Below, one piece after another: positions 24,001-35,500 of a stretch of DNA of 64,000 bases. The DNA is from Marchantia polymorpha subsp. ruderalis (taxonomy: Eukaryota; Streptophyta; Marchantiopsida; Marchantiales; Marchantiaceae). The number at the start of each line of letters is the position of its first letter. Position 1 is the first letter of the stretch. The notes beneath the pieces were generated by a model, which was not told the origin of the DNA, ran no database searches, and saw only the letters and a program-made list of their open reading frames with translations. The stretch is from positions 21,038,001-21,102,000 of the forward strand of contig AP031357.1 in NCBI GenBank assembly GCA_037833965.1. Reading direction: 5' to 3'. Position numbers and translations under genes: made by a program.

Positions 24001-26600
24001 ACTAAGACAAATCATGTCATCGTAGTTGCATGTAGAATTTATATTGCATCTAATCACAAGTACAAAATCAGAACAAAAAATTCAAAATGATCATTAAGAA
24101 TACTTTTTTTTATTTACATTTATTACCAACAAATATTATGTTTATCTTAATGAACATCCATTTTGTTGGGGAAAAAACTAGTTACTATTAATAAACATGA
24201 TTCAAAAATTTAAGGTATGAGATACAAATCATTTTATCTACATCACTAATAACGCATCGTTGAGATCATAATCAGAGTAATGTTATGACATCGAAATAAT
24301 GCTAAAATTCAATCATACAATATCATCATGCGTGTGTTTACGTTTGATCTTCAGAGTGATAATTTATTTGTGATGTCTAAATTCCAATGACATAACACCT
24401 CCCAATCAAAAACTTTGGCATTGATTCAATTTTGTATAAACTACATTTTTTTAAAGCAATAAAAAAGATTGCAATTGTCTCCGAGCTAAGTGAAATGATT
24501 TCAAGATCCCTACATTTATACATGTTTAATTATGTGAAAACTTGTAGATCATTGATAAGATCTTTTGCATAATGTACAATTTTTTGATTGCTAGATGCAA
24601 TCATATGCATGGCAATCTCATACATTGATGTTCGCATTTGTTTTGTTAAATGTAGTTCTACAATTTGCACTTCATTTCAATATTATTTAGTTGTTTTACA
24701 TTGATTTGACATAGTTCAAAACTATTGCACATTTTCATGATAGTCATTTTCAATGCATGAATTTGGAAATTGATTGGTCATATTGTGTCATCACATAGCT
24801 GTAGTTATTTTAAAGATTAAATGCAAACTCTAATTCTAACATTAACAATGTTGATAAATTCATTCATATCATTTGCGATGGTTATAATGATTTCTGGAAG
24901 GTTAAATGTCTCTTGCAACTTTGACATTGACAATGTAGACAAAGTTGTGCATGTCATTTGTAACGATTGATTGTATTTTTACATTTAGATCATAAATTTT
25001 CTTTAAAAAATTGGTAATTTTGCTTTGATGATGGATGTTTAATCAAATCAACTCTGTTGTTATTTTTTTGTAACATTGCGGTAGTTATTTTTAACATCAT
25101 TGACAAATTTATAAATTGGGTTGCAATGCAACATGAACTCGTCTCCAACAACCTCGTTCATCTTGATTATTCACAAGCGTGATATTTTAAAACAATGAAG
25201 CTTAAAGTTTTTGATATTCGCCGTTGATCATCCAATATTAAACTTGTTTCAAGTGTGATATGTCTTCTTGCAATATTCAGAAGATTAAATCTCAACTTGC
25301 AAAGCTTTGCGACATGTACAATAATGAATTAATGTGTTAAAAAGTCATTACTTGATGCGACCATCAATATTCAGTTAACTATGCATGAATTTTTTGTGCA
25401 TATGTAGGTTTATTTCAATTTTTTTTCATTCTTGTTGGCAGTTTAATTTAATCATTTTTTCTAACATGACACAAGTTGAAAGCAATTTTACTATGTTAAA
25501 ATTCTGCAAGATTGTATTAAACATGACATTGACTGATTTTTCTCTAAAAAATATGTTTCAATTCTAAGAATATGCTCACAATTCAATAATCAATTAATCA
25601 TATCATAGTGTCTTCAGCTTTCTTTAAAAACTAAGATTATCCATGCATACTAGTTTTTGAAATTGTCTCTTATTGCTTGAGATTAGATTTCTATGACATA
25701 TGTTTAATCTGTATAGTACTCCTTATACGTTAATGTTTTTTCTTGTAAATAATCAATGTTTAAAATAATATAATCATTAATTATCTTCAACTTTTTAGTT
25801 GATGACATGATTTGTGTATATTTTTTCAAATCATAATTATCTATAATCTCAATTTATATTATCATATAAATTTGGATAAAATCTCAATCAAGGTTTCAAA
25901 TCATAGATTTCTTAACATATAAGTGAATTTGTATATTCAATCATTTTGTTCATCAAACATAATCAAATAAATTATTTTTCTAAAATTTCTTTCAAATTTC
26001 AGTGTGTATATATATACATTGATGACTAGTTTAATATTTTATTCTAGAATTTCTCAAACATTTGTTTAAAAAAATGTAAGGAAATAAAATTCTAAAGGGT
26101 TGACATCGCGTGCACTTGTAAGAGCTAAGAGAGACTTCATAGCCAACAATAGACTTGTTATGCAAGTGATAGACAAATAACCACACAAAAGAGAAAAAAG
26201 CTAATGAAATATTTCAGTCTAAAGCTTTCTCGTATTTCAAAACATTACATGGAAGGAATCCTTCTGTTGATTCGGAAACTTAAGTAGAGGACTCACCAGG
26301 ATACTGAATTTTCTAACATCCCCGTCATTGTTTCGGTGTTCCCCGTCATTCATCACTGCGCATTTCCGCAACCTTTCAATTGATATCGAAAACACTTGCC
26401 AATGTTAAAATTTGGTTGCAAGTTGACTGAATGAGCAATTGTTTTATCGTACCTCGCAATTCCCACTAACTGTAGACAGTTTCCTATGATTGTTACAGCC
26501 TTGGATTCTTTCGACAAGGGTATGATAAGTGCTGTAGGATACAGTTACAGTCATCACTGGATCTTGCCAGCTTCCTCACATTCAGGAATTCCTCTCATGT
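21056..26600. other. A/T-dominated intergenic block with one MITE
   Basis: Strongly A/T-rich with homopolymer runs. The only feature I can define is the MITE at 22931-23121. Short open frames such as 25385-25567 are A/T-driven. From about 26100 composition rises towards the next GC-rich island. Confidence 0.65.
22931..23121. mobile_element. MITE copy 2, 191 bp, with terminal inverted repeats and TSD
   Basis: The first ~50 bp (GGAGTGGCTAGTTATACCTC and on) pair with the reverse complement of the last ~50 bp (GGGAACAGCTAGTTGTACCTC and on) with few mismatches. TTAAAAA flanks both ends (22924-22930 and 23122-23128), a probable 7-bp target duplication, though the A/T-rich setting makes chance agreement possible. 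A TTA-type duplication, as in PIF/Harbinger, would also fit. No coding capacity. Confidence 0.85.
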
Positions 26601-28590
26601 CGAGAAGAGAATAAACGCGTAACAGGAGAGAAGCCCTCTTAGACGAATTGAGCGGCAAATAATACATACGGATTCACACACGTATGTCAGATTATAACAC
26701 TCAGGAGTAGTCGGGCGAGAGGTAGAGCTATCCGGGGGGTCGGGAGGTCAAAAGTAAAACACTGCTTGAACGGCTACTTGCTTAAGGCGATCGCACTCTT
26801 GGACTTAACGGACGCATGAATCTGACATTCTGTCATTCCGGAAGTAAAGTCGAGAAATCGCCGGCGATTGAGACCGGCGACGCACGTCGTCCTGTGGTCC
26901 TGGGTCCTGACTACAGGTCGCGCGCCTGACAACTCGGCCACGCGGACTCGCGGAGTAACTCTTACTTCCCACTCACGGGCGACCGACCGACCGTAGAGCG
27001 TAGAGGTCGAATCCGACTCGGTCAAATGCGGTCTCGTACCAAAAAGGGGTGACACAAGGGAGGGATCACGTGGTTGAGAAGCGTGGTCGATATAAAATCC
27101 CGTTACGCGATCGCGTGGAGCGTGGGAGGTTGATGGCGGTGGGGTTAAATCTAGAATCACCCGAGGACAAGCTTTGCTTGCTCGAAGTATCGGGCAGAGT
27201 GGGTGATGGGACGCGCTCTAATTTCAGGTCCTTCTACGACAGAGCGAGGACAATATTCTGTAGGCGCTGCTTTGGTGGCTTGGCTCGGCCCTCTCGCCGG
27301 TCGTGCTGCCGCCAGATCACGATTCCCTGCCAAAAGGGGGAAGGGCGCTATTCGAGGCCTTCTATAACTACACGGGGCGGTGGATTTTTTCTCGCGGACT
27401 GGCATTGGTGCCAATACGGCGGGCGTGCTTGCGAGGTGGGTGTTGCGATCCCAACCGCGGATTTGGACGGAGAATATTCCCCCGGGCTACGCCTAGAACA
27501 GTCAAGCGAGGGGCGAGGGCAGGAATTATAATAATCGAGCCGGTTCTGCCATGTAAGCGAGTTTCGAGCGTGTGGGGAAACTGCGTGCGATGAGTCCGAG
27601 AATTCATGACGCGCATGATGTACGCGGTTCACTCGGCTAATGGGTGAGGGTGTAAGGTCGGCAAGGAGGGGGAGGCAACCACGATTGACCGTGACCTGGC
27701 TTGACTGGTTCTGGCAGTTGTATGATCGGCAGTACATGTACCACACCTTCAACACTTACCTGCTCCGAGCTCTTACCAACTGCGCACGGCAACTCATGGG
27801 CCAACTGTCGTGGCTCACGGTCATGATCCTCCTCTACGGACGTTTTCGTTCGACGTGTACAGCTACCGGCGTTGATTCGCTGCCCTGTACGATGGACGAG
27901 GTTGGAAAGTGGACGAGATCCAGCGGCGCAACTGCGGCGGTCGCTGAGTTAGGGGTACGGTGACAGGGAGGCGGTGTAAGCAAGTCTTCGTCGTTCGTCG
28001 GCGGTAGACGTAGTCACAGGGCCTTCGTCCCACAAACAACGTAGCAGTTTGAAGCCAACTTCGACTTCGCAAGAGAGGCGAGGCCAGGCAGCAACACGGT
28101 CTACTGTCCTCGGAGCATACGTCGTCCTCAGTTGGCCATAGTCGCAAGCGCATATGCACAAGGGAGCGGGTAATAGCGCGAATCGCAGTACATGCATGGG
28201 ACAAGGAAGGCGAGCGCTGCTAATTCAAATTCTAGCGGACGAGGCAAACGAACATAACGGTCGCGCTGGGCGCCCAATGCTCGTCAAACGAAGCACAGAA
28301 GGAACGAACGAGCCAAGAACAACACATCGAGAAAATTGCGCACTCACAGATGCTCGACAGAAAGTCTGCAGAGGAAGAAGCTAAGGAGCACCGGGAGTCA
28401 TACAAAGTCCCCTAAAGGGGTGGTAAGAGTAATTTCCCCCAAAGCGGGTCAAAATGGTACAAGTTTGGAACAAAATGTATACAATATAAGGTGTCGTGTC
28501 GCCAACATTTGCGAACGCTAGCTAAGGGAAAGACAACCAGGACATGGGGAAGGATACCAACACTCTACGATCTGTCGGTTGATTCCTCAC
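26601..28590. other. CpG-rich island with no recognised gene
   Basis: Dense in CpG and of high GC compared with its neighbours, particularly 26.75-28.4 kb. Open frames of 80-160 codons occur on both strands, but they overlap each other and are Arg-rich, as chance frames in CpG-rich DNA are. None resembles a known family. It could be a promoter or leader of an unrecognised transcript. Confidence 0.45.
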
Positions 28591-28606
28591 TCTCTCTCTC
28601 TCTCTC
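28591..28606. repeat. (TC)8 microsatellite
   Basis: Eight TC dinucleotides in the intergenic space downstream of the BolA gene. Confidence 0.9.
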
Positions 28607-29017
28607 CTCTTCTCCAGTCTAAGCATGTAGACCACTCGTGTAGTGACAACACCACGTTGAACTTCCACAATCCTTTCGTCTCCAACCGAGAGGTCCATCG
28701 TCAGGCTAAGCCCATTTGCAAGATAGATCGGGAAAGTTCAGGGTGGAAAAACTTCGATTTAACTACGAATGTGTTCCCGAGTTACACATTAAGTTCGACC
28801 TAGCAGTCAGGGCAGTAGTAAGCTGCCAGCCTCAAACCTGCTTTCACCACCACTGCAAGGTTATCATGGGCTCCTGAAACTTGTGCAGCAACTCCTCATC
28901 CGGATAGTTGCAAGGAATAAACAGCATCAGCTCCAAAACCATCCTTGCATCTTTTATATCTCTTCATAGCCACCTACCGCAATCGATTATATTTTAGTGC
29001 ACTGATTAAACGTAATC

Positions 29018-29450
29018 CTAACGAGTTGCAGCCTCTGTTGGGGTTCTTGCAACTATCGACAGGGCATGCACACCGCCCTTCAGCTCATCCTGCAAAATCT
29101 TGTAAACCATCCTATGCCGTTGAATGCGACTCTGCCCCTCGAAAACTGTTGAAACAACCCTCACACTGCACATCGATCGAGACAAGGTGATTAGCGTCCA
29201 CAAAACTGGCCCTCAACATTTCAAACAGGTCTTCGGGTCTACATTACACAGAGACTCCACAGAGACGGAATACCCAGAAAATGCGCAGAAAACACAGGGT
29301 ACGTTTAGAAGAAGCTCGACGCACGGACTTCAGATAATAAGAACACACTTACTTGAAGTGCGTTCGGGCGGCTCCAAGTTGCAACCCAGCAGCGTGCTCG
29401 ACTGAAACATCCTCAATCTCCAGATTTGTCGGAGTCAAAGCTTCCGTTAA
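29018..29450 (-). CDS. BolA-domain protein (last two exons; 5' exon not resolved)
   Basis: Exon 29450-29353 encodes LTEALTPTNLEIEDVSVEHA and ends in THF plus two bases at a GTAAGT donor. Exon 29165-29018 continues NVRVVSTVFEGQ, then RIQRHRMVYKILQDELKGG and VHALSIVARTP, ending in TAG. The RHRxVYxxLxxEL-xxxHALSIVAKTP signature is that of BolA proteins, which work with monothiol glutaredoxins in Fe-S cluster trafficking and redox control. The wording (IEDVS, HFN, LQDELKGG-HALSIVA) is closest to the BolA part of plant SUFE1, yet I see no SufE domain upstream before the trihelix gene. An upstream exon is needed for a start codon. An in-frame donor near 29600 is only a weak candidate. Confidence 0.85.
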
Positions 29451-30074
29451 CTGTTCACATAAGTCGAATATATTTCAAAACCCGTCAGACAACACGTTGA
29501 AAAGAAGATTTGAATGTCCAGACTCACTTGATGGAGACCAGATGAGAGCGCCAGAAAATGGTAAGGCTTTCCATCCTCTCTTTCCTACGTAGAGGCTCAC
29601 GTGACGACCTCTAAATTTTTTTCCTACAGAGAGGGAAAATACAAACTTCATCTTTGCAACTCGCTGGAGAGAAGAGAAAAAAGAAAGACTCGAGCGCCTT
29701 TTCAGGAAGACACTTGGCAGAAAATCTAAAAAGAAGAGGATAGGAAAAGATCGTTGTCTCATAAACAATTCACTACAGGAGCCGAGTAAGAGGCAATACG
29801 CCCCTCACATGCAAAGAAGACAAAGATAGTTTTCTGTGACATTATTCTGAAGTAGGAGAACAAGTGTTTTCGCTACAGTCACACGGTTTTGAAAAACCAT
29901 TATGCCGCAATTACCTTTTGATGAATGCTGTTTCGGCCTGGGGCCGTCGACGGGCCGGACGTCGAGCACCACCTACACTGCTCGTCCACAGAGCAAATAC
30001 AAGAAAACACGTTAGGACTGGTAAAACCGTCGAAGACCATCGTGAAAGACTGGTGGAAAAAAAGACCATGCTTC

Positions 30075-31049
30075 TCACACCATTGAAAATAAGATAGGAG
30101 GTTTCTCGACCTGGTCGTTGTCAGAAGGAGCTTGAGAAATTCTCGGGCGCTTTCTGGTATTACTGGAGATCAGTTCTCTGAGCATTTGCATCCTTTCCAC
30201 TTCGACCTTCGCCATAGCATTGAAGAAATTACTGAAGCTGGCTGCGAGATCCTTCACCGGACTTCGCACCGAAGTATTGCGACGCCTTTTCCGGGCGGAC
30301 TTCCCAGAAATCTCAGGCACATTCTGCATGCAACGAGTTCCACAAGCAGCAGTGGACCCCTGTTTTCGGTCCTTACCAGGAGGAGTTTCCATAAAACTGG
30401 CTCTCTCACTGGAGATCTGAGACTCGGTCAGAGCTCGCATCTTACTGTCGTCTCTCATTGCAATCGGAACAATTCCGAGTTGCGGGAGGAGTCCACCACC
30501 TTGCCCTTCACCCTCGCACTCCTTCTCGCCATCGGGACCCTCCACGGTCGACCCTAACCCTAATGCCAGAGTCCCACCCTCAGAATCCTCGATCAGGCCA
30601 ACCTGCTTCGGAGCCTTTCCAATTATGTCGTGCAAACGCGTGAACCAGGGCCAGTCGCTCATCACCTCGCCGGCATCGTTTTTCTTTTCTCTCTCCAACT
30701 TGTACCTCTTCTTGAGGTTTTCAATCTTATTCTTACACTGCAAAAACGTTTTCCTCTCGCCTTGCCAATGGTACCGCTCGTCCATCGTACTCGCGACATG
30801 TTCCCAATCCTTCACGCGCAGATTGCCAAAACTCACCCCTCGCCACTTCTGCTCATACAGCTCCAGCAGCAAATCCACCGCTCTATCAGTCCACTCGTTC
30901 CCGTCCTTCTTCTTCTCGCTCTTGACAACTACTCCCTCTTTCGTCTCCTTCACGCCCACTGGCAGCACACCGCCTCCCATCGTCACGGACGGTGTCGTTG
31001 GCAGTGCCACTCTCACGCCCCCTCCCGCCATTCCCCTCCACCGTCCCAC
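30075..31049 (-). CDS. Trihelix (SIP1/ASIL-type) transcription factor
   Basis: Intronless, 324 residues. Residues 52-140 form a trihelix (Myb/SANT-like) DNA-binding domain: EWTDRAVDLLLELYEQKW, then KDWEHVASTMDER, QCKNKIENLKKRYK and SDWPWFTRLHDII. The spaced tryptophans at about 53, 69 and 82 build the hydrophobic core. The QCKNKI-LKKRYK and WPWF-RL segments are typical of the SIP1 clade that includes ASIL1/2, repressors of seed-maturation genes in Arabidopsis. A basic stretch (SARKRRRN) is a likely nuclear signal. The C-terminal part VEVERMQMLRELI is predicted helical, as in the family. Met1 at 31049 is chosen as the first in frame, but Met at codons 7 or 24 is possible. Looks intact. Confidence 0.9.
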   Translation of the reverse strand: MGRWRGMAGGGVRVALPTTPSVTMGGGVLPVGVKETKEGVVVKSEKKKDGNEWTDRAVDLLLELYEQKWRGVSFGNLRVKDWEHVASTMDERYHWQGERKTFLQCKNKIENLKKRYKLEREKKNDAGEVMSDWPWFTRLHDIIGKAPKQVGLIEDSEGGTLALGLGSTVEGPDGEKECEGEGQGGGLLPQLGIVPIAMRDDSKMRALTESQISSERASFMETPPGKDRKQGSTAACGTRCMQNVPEISGKSARKRRRNTSVRSPVKDLAASFSNFFNAMAKVEVERMQMLRELISSNTRKRPRISQAPSDNDQVEKPPILFSMV

Positions 31050-32520
31050 TCCACCCTTCCCCCTCCTCTCCTCCCTCTCGCGCCGTGCCTCGCCTCCTCA
31101 CCGCTGCCTACCTCGTCTACCCTTTCCTGTCTCAATTCTTCGTCGATCTCGTCGTCCTCACTCACTCGCTCACTCACTGCCTCACTCACTCGTCTTCCAA
31201 CTCTCACCACGGTAGAACGCCACCCTCACAACGCCCTCCACCGCACTCACTTCACTTCACCATTCCACCGCACACTCCCCCCCGTCCCGTGTCGCTCTCC
31301 GGCTTTGTCCTCGCCCAGCTCACCTCGAGCCCCCGCGCTACCCCTGCAGCCCCTCGGCCCTCGCCCGAGCACGACCCTAATCTCCGCCCGGCACCCGCTA
31401 AACTGCGATTACCGCCCGTAATCGCGACCTACTCGCGTAGTGGCAACCTAATACCGACGCGCAGCAGGTACACTCGCCAGGGCCGCGCCGCATCCCGGCC
31501 GTCCGCCCGCGCATCGGACGGCCCGCCTCCGCAGTACAACACGCTAATCTCGTCCTTCTTCTCCTACTGGCTCTCTACGACATTCGCTGCCCCCCCGAGG
31601 CCTGCGCGCCGCCCGATCCCGCGCGTCCACGGCTGCGATCGCGCAACGCTTTGGTCCGCAATCGCGCACTATCGCGCTAATCAGTGCCCCTGCCTACTGT
31701 GTTTACCCTAAACGCCACAGGCCGTTATTGCAGACCCCGTGTGCGTCTGCCGCAGTCGCCGCAAACCTGCCTCATTGCACCGTTGAATGTCGTCTTTTCG
31801 CCTCATGCGGCCCTGGCCCGCCGTGCCGGAAACAGCAGTCATGATCGACCTACCCCCACCTATAACTCACGTCCGCCGTACTGCCGCAAATCCATGTGAA
31901 TAAAACGCCAATGGTGCAATCGGCCTCGGGATGTGCCGATCGACGGCCGGCCTGCATCTGTCGGGGAATACAACAGGTAATAACGAGTCGCACTCCTTAC
32001 TGCGCGTTATTTGTTGCCTCTACGGCATTCAACTCACCGTGTTCAGCCAATCATATTATACTGTTTTATCATTCTACAACTCCGGCCTGCCGCTTACAAT
32101 TTTTTATATATTGAAATGATTCTCCGCGAGACTCACCTAAATGGTCCTTCCGGAATATTCCCACTCCCCATCGACCAGGACGATTAGACTTTTTCAACCG
32201 AATCGTGTTCATACTTACTGACCTCGCAAGTAACTCGAGTTATTACATCTATGATTAAAGAATTTAACCGGGTGTATATAATATTTGATCTCCTCATCAA
32301 GATATCTATCGCGTATCTCATACATAGAGCCAGTATATAATTCCGTGTATCAGATATTTTTTTCTTCGCTGACAGGAGCAGTTTATTGTACTACGGCCTC
32401 CAACGTTAGTTTGATGATGGGTTACACGTCCCGAGCGGGATTCACTCCCGAGTTACCGACGCGAACTTCCTTCACGTGTGTGAAAATAAACGATCCAACT
32501 TCAAGATGACCACGCAGTAT
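31050..32520. other. Upstream region of the trihelix gene, CpG- and repeat-rich
   Basis: The coding-strand side (minus) at 31050-31310 is G/A-rich, with a GTGA/GCGAGTGA repeat at about 31160-31195. From 31400 to 31900 the sequence is CpG-rich and includes an inverted repeat GGCCGTCCG...CGGACGGCC (31497-31522). Long frames on the plus strand here are Pro/Ser/His-rich and unlike known proteins, so I regard them as non-coding. Likely 5' leader and promoter of the trihelix gene. Confidence 0.5.
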
Positions 32521-35500
32521 GGACTGGTACCGACGAGGGAAAGTCCTCGGTGTGATCAAATTGAAGGAGATTCATGAGTTAGAAGCACAGTCCGGCGACA
32601 GCAAATATTGAAGGAACATAGATAGCATATAATCTACAGTTTCGAAGCCGTGAAGAAGCACGAGAAGTAGTCCTCTTGGCGACGACAAGAACCTTAGTGT
32701 GATAGTGGAGAAATGAATCGTGGGAACAAAGAGGAAGAATTGAACAGGCTCTGTAATTCCAAACAGTCCGCAACAGATCCACCTCTAAAAGTACTTTCAA
32801 CTGACTTTCTTCCGCTATGGCATCATCTTCGTTCCCGCCTGGAAAGGATCGCCCATTTTGCTTAACTTTCATCGGACGCATCAATTCCTAATCTAACTTC
32901 GTCATTCATTGAAACCTGTCGTATTCTTACGTTTACGGGCATGTTTACTTCTTGAAACTATGAGACGGATATTATTTATAATCGCAAACTGGTATCATTG
33001 AGTGAAAGTGAGCCTGGTCCTATTTTCTTCCCATTCTCCTTTAAATATGCACCAAGCAAGATTTGCTTTATATATAAAAGTAATATACAATCTTATATGT
33101 TTCCCCAACCCTTTTCTTAACAGATGTTGCAAATTATGCACCTATGATATTATTTGTTATCAGTAGTTTCATACTGAAGTGAGAACCACTAACGATCCAA
33201 CTAACTCTGTATGGGGACATATTTGAAACACACATCTTTGTATAAATGTTATTATTCTTAAAATTGAGCTGTTTGAATAACTAACTTTGAAGAATAAGAA
33301 AATCCTCGTGATTTTTAAAATTATTTTGAGAAAATCTACAAATCAAATTACTAGTATATACATTGCAGGAATCCACACTTAACATTTAAAATTGACTCGA
33401 TATTTTAAATAATCTACTGGTCATTCAATCTATTTTGATTCGAAATATGATGTCGAGTCCATGAACTGTCATTCGTTTTAATATTGTAGTTTTAAACAGA
33501 ACTACATGAATTTTACGTGCTAAAAAAATGTTGTTCCAAATTTATGACCTTTGGGACAAAAAAAATTAAATTTTCAATGAAAATCAAGCTATGTATTGAT
33601 AAAATTTCTTTTAAATGAATCAAATTTTCATCAAAGTTCTGGAAAACGACAAGGATTTATTAAAATTTAGTGAAATATGCAAATTGTTTAATACAAAATT
33701 ATTCTTCAACTCAAATGTCACATTTGGAAAGATTAAAGTGATATTACACTATTTGAATTTAGCTTGAATTATATTGAACGGTAAGGGAAAATAAATTTGG
33801 GACGGCTATTTTATTTGTTATCAGATTGTGCACAAATCGAATTGCATGTATCAGCAGATACAGAACATATTCAGATTCAGAGTCTACATATGAATTTGGG
33901 ATGAAATATGTGTGAAATAAATTTCAAACTTTTACATCATGGATGTAAGAATGTACCATATTTAATTTTAGAGTCATTTTTCATGAAATAAACATGTATT
34001 CTGATTTTCCTTTATCTATAATTTTTTATCTATGTGGTGATTTACCTCGATATATAAAATTGGTAAAGTTGAAAAGAAATTATAGAAATGATAGCAGCTT
34101 GATTTTCACCAACACATAAATAATTTATACATAGAGTAGTAGTATAAATACATTCTTCAATTATCTTAAAAATTCTGCAATGATTTATGTAAATGTAATT
34201 CTTTGATCTTTTTGCTGTATTACAACATAAATTTGACCAAATAACTAACTCATTTGGTGTAATGTAATCAAGTTTGATTTGAAGGGTATTTTCTGGTATG
34301 GTGTGATACTTCAGTGTATGATAGTAAATGTTGTAAAATAATCAGATTTGTATTTAAAAAATATATTTCTCAATTAAATTTTATTTTAATATTTGAAGGT
34401 CAGCATGCTTGGAATTTATATAAAAATATACAAGCAATATACGGATGAAACTTTTTTCCTTTTTTTTCATTTCAAGTTACTTAAAAAAACATGAAATAGA
34501 AATGTGGGCTAATTTACAGTGAGCCTTTATGTATGCAATGTACTTACCTTGGTGCAGGGTAACCTTGAGTTTACCTATTTCGAGTATTAGAACGTACCTT
34601 ATTTCAAAATTTTTTAAGTATACTCCATGTAGATAAAATATTAGAAAAGGTACGCGTAATGTTTTGTCGAACCTTTGTTGAGCCTATGCATAATCATGGT
34701 CGGAACCTTCTGGCTGGCTTTTGCCCAAATTTCACTACGAACAAGACATCATGGCAATATACAATCATTTTGAATGGGACCGCGTATACTACGACTTATG
34801 TCCTAGGCAAAAACGCTTTGCAACTGTAACTTTGACACACTAGTCAATTGAAGCCATGCATCTTAAGCTAACATATTCAAGCACATGCTCTTGTTAACAG
34901 CTAGTCGTTCACATTCTGCTCAGATCCGACTCAATAATGTGGATCGTTGTACTAAATTTGTCCTATAGAAAATAGTCTTAACTGCATTGGGTCATAGAGA
35001 GCAATTTCACGAACCGTAAAAATCTCCTGCAACAGTAACTTTCATCATTCACTATTAGTAATTAATACACTATCTCTAATCACGTCAACATGATGTGTGA
35101 TCAACCAGCCACGATACGGTACCGCTGAGATAGTTCAATCGAGGCCCACGTTATATCCGTGACCATGGAACATCGTTGAGAGTACAGGACACTAGTTGGC
35201 CGTCACAGTCGAAGGCCGTAGTTTTAGGTCAAGCTTCCCGCTTTCCCTTGGGAATACGTTTGCGTACCAGTGCCCGCTTGATTGTACACGTGTGTATCAT
35301 TCACGTCTGTAAGATTCTGACGGAGTAAGCTACCAGGTTGCTTCCAACAGAAAGTAGTAGCGTAGAATGTGGACAGATTAAAGTTTCTTGACGCTAAAAA
35401 ACTTTTAAATAACTGATGGATATTATATTTCCGATATTTTCTGAAGCGATTTTGTGCAATATAATAACCATACCGAAGTTAGCTGTATACTAGCATAAAA

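Noticed and set aside
26774-28204. Frames of 80-160 codons on both strands in the CpG-rich island
   Set aside because: They overlap on both strands and are Arg-rich, as expected by chance in DNA with few stop codons.
30545-30565. CCCTAACCCTAA, a telomere-like motif
   Set aside because: Only two units, inside the coding sequence of the trihelix gene on the other strand (Leu-Gly-Leu-Gly).
30625-31711. Long plus-strand frames opposite and upstream of the trihelix gene
   Set aside because: They are antisense to the trihelix coding frame or run through C/T-rich repeats, giving Pro/Ser/His-rich sequence with no family.
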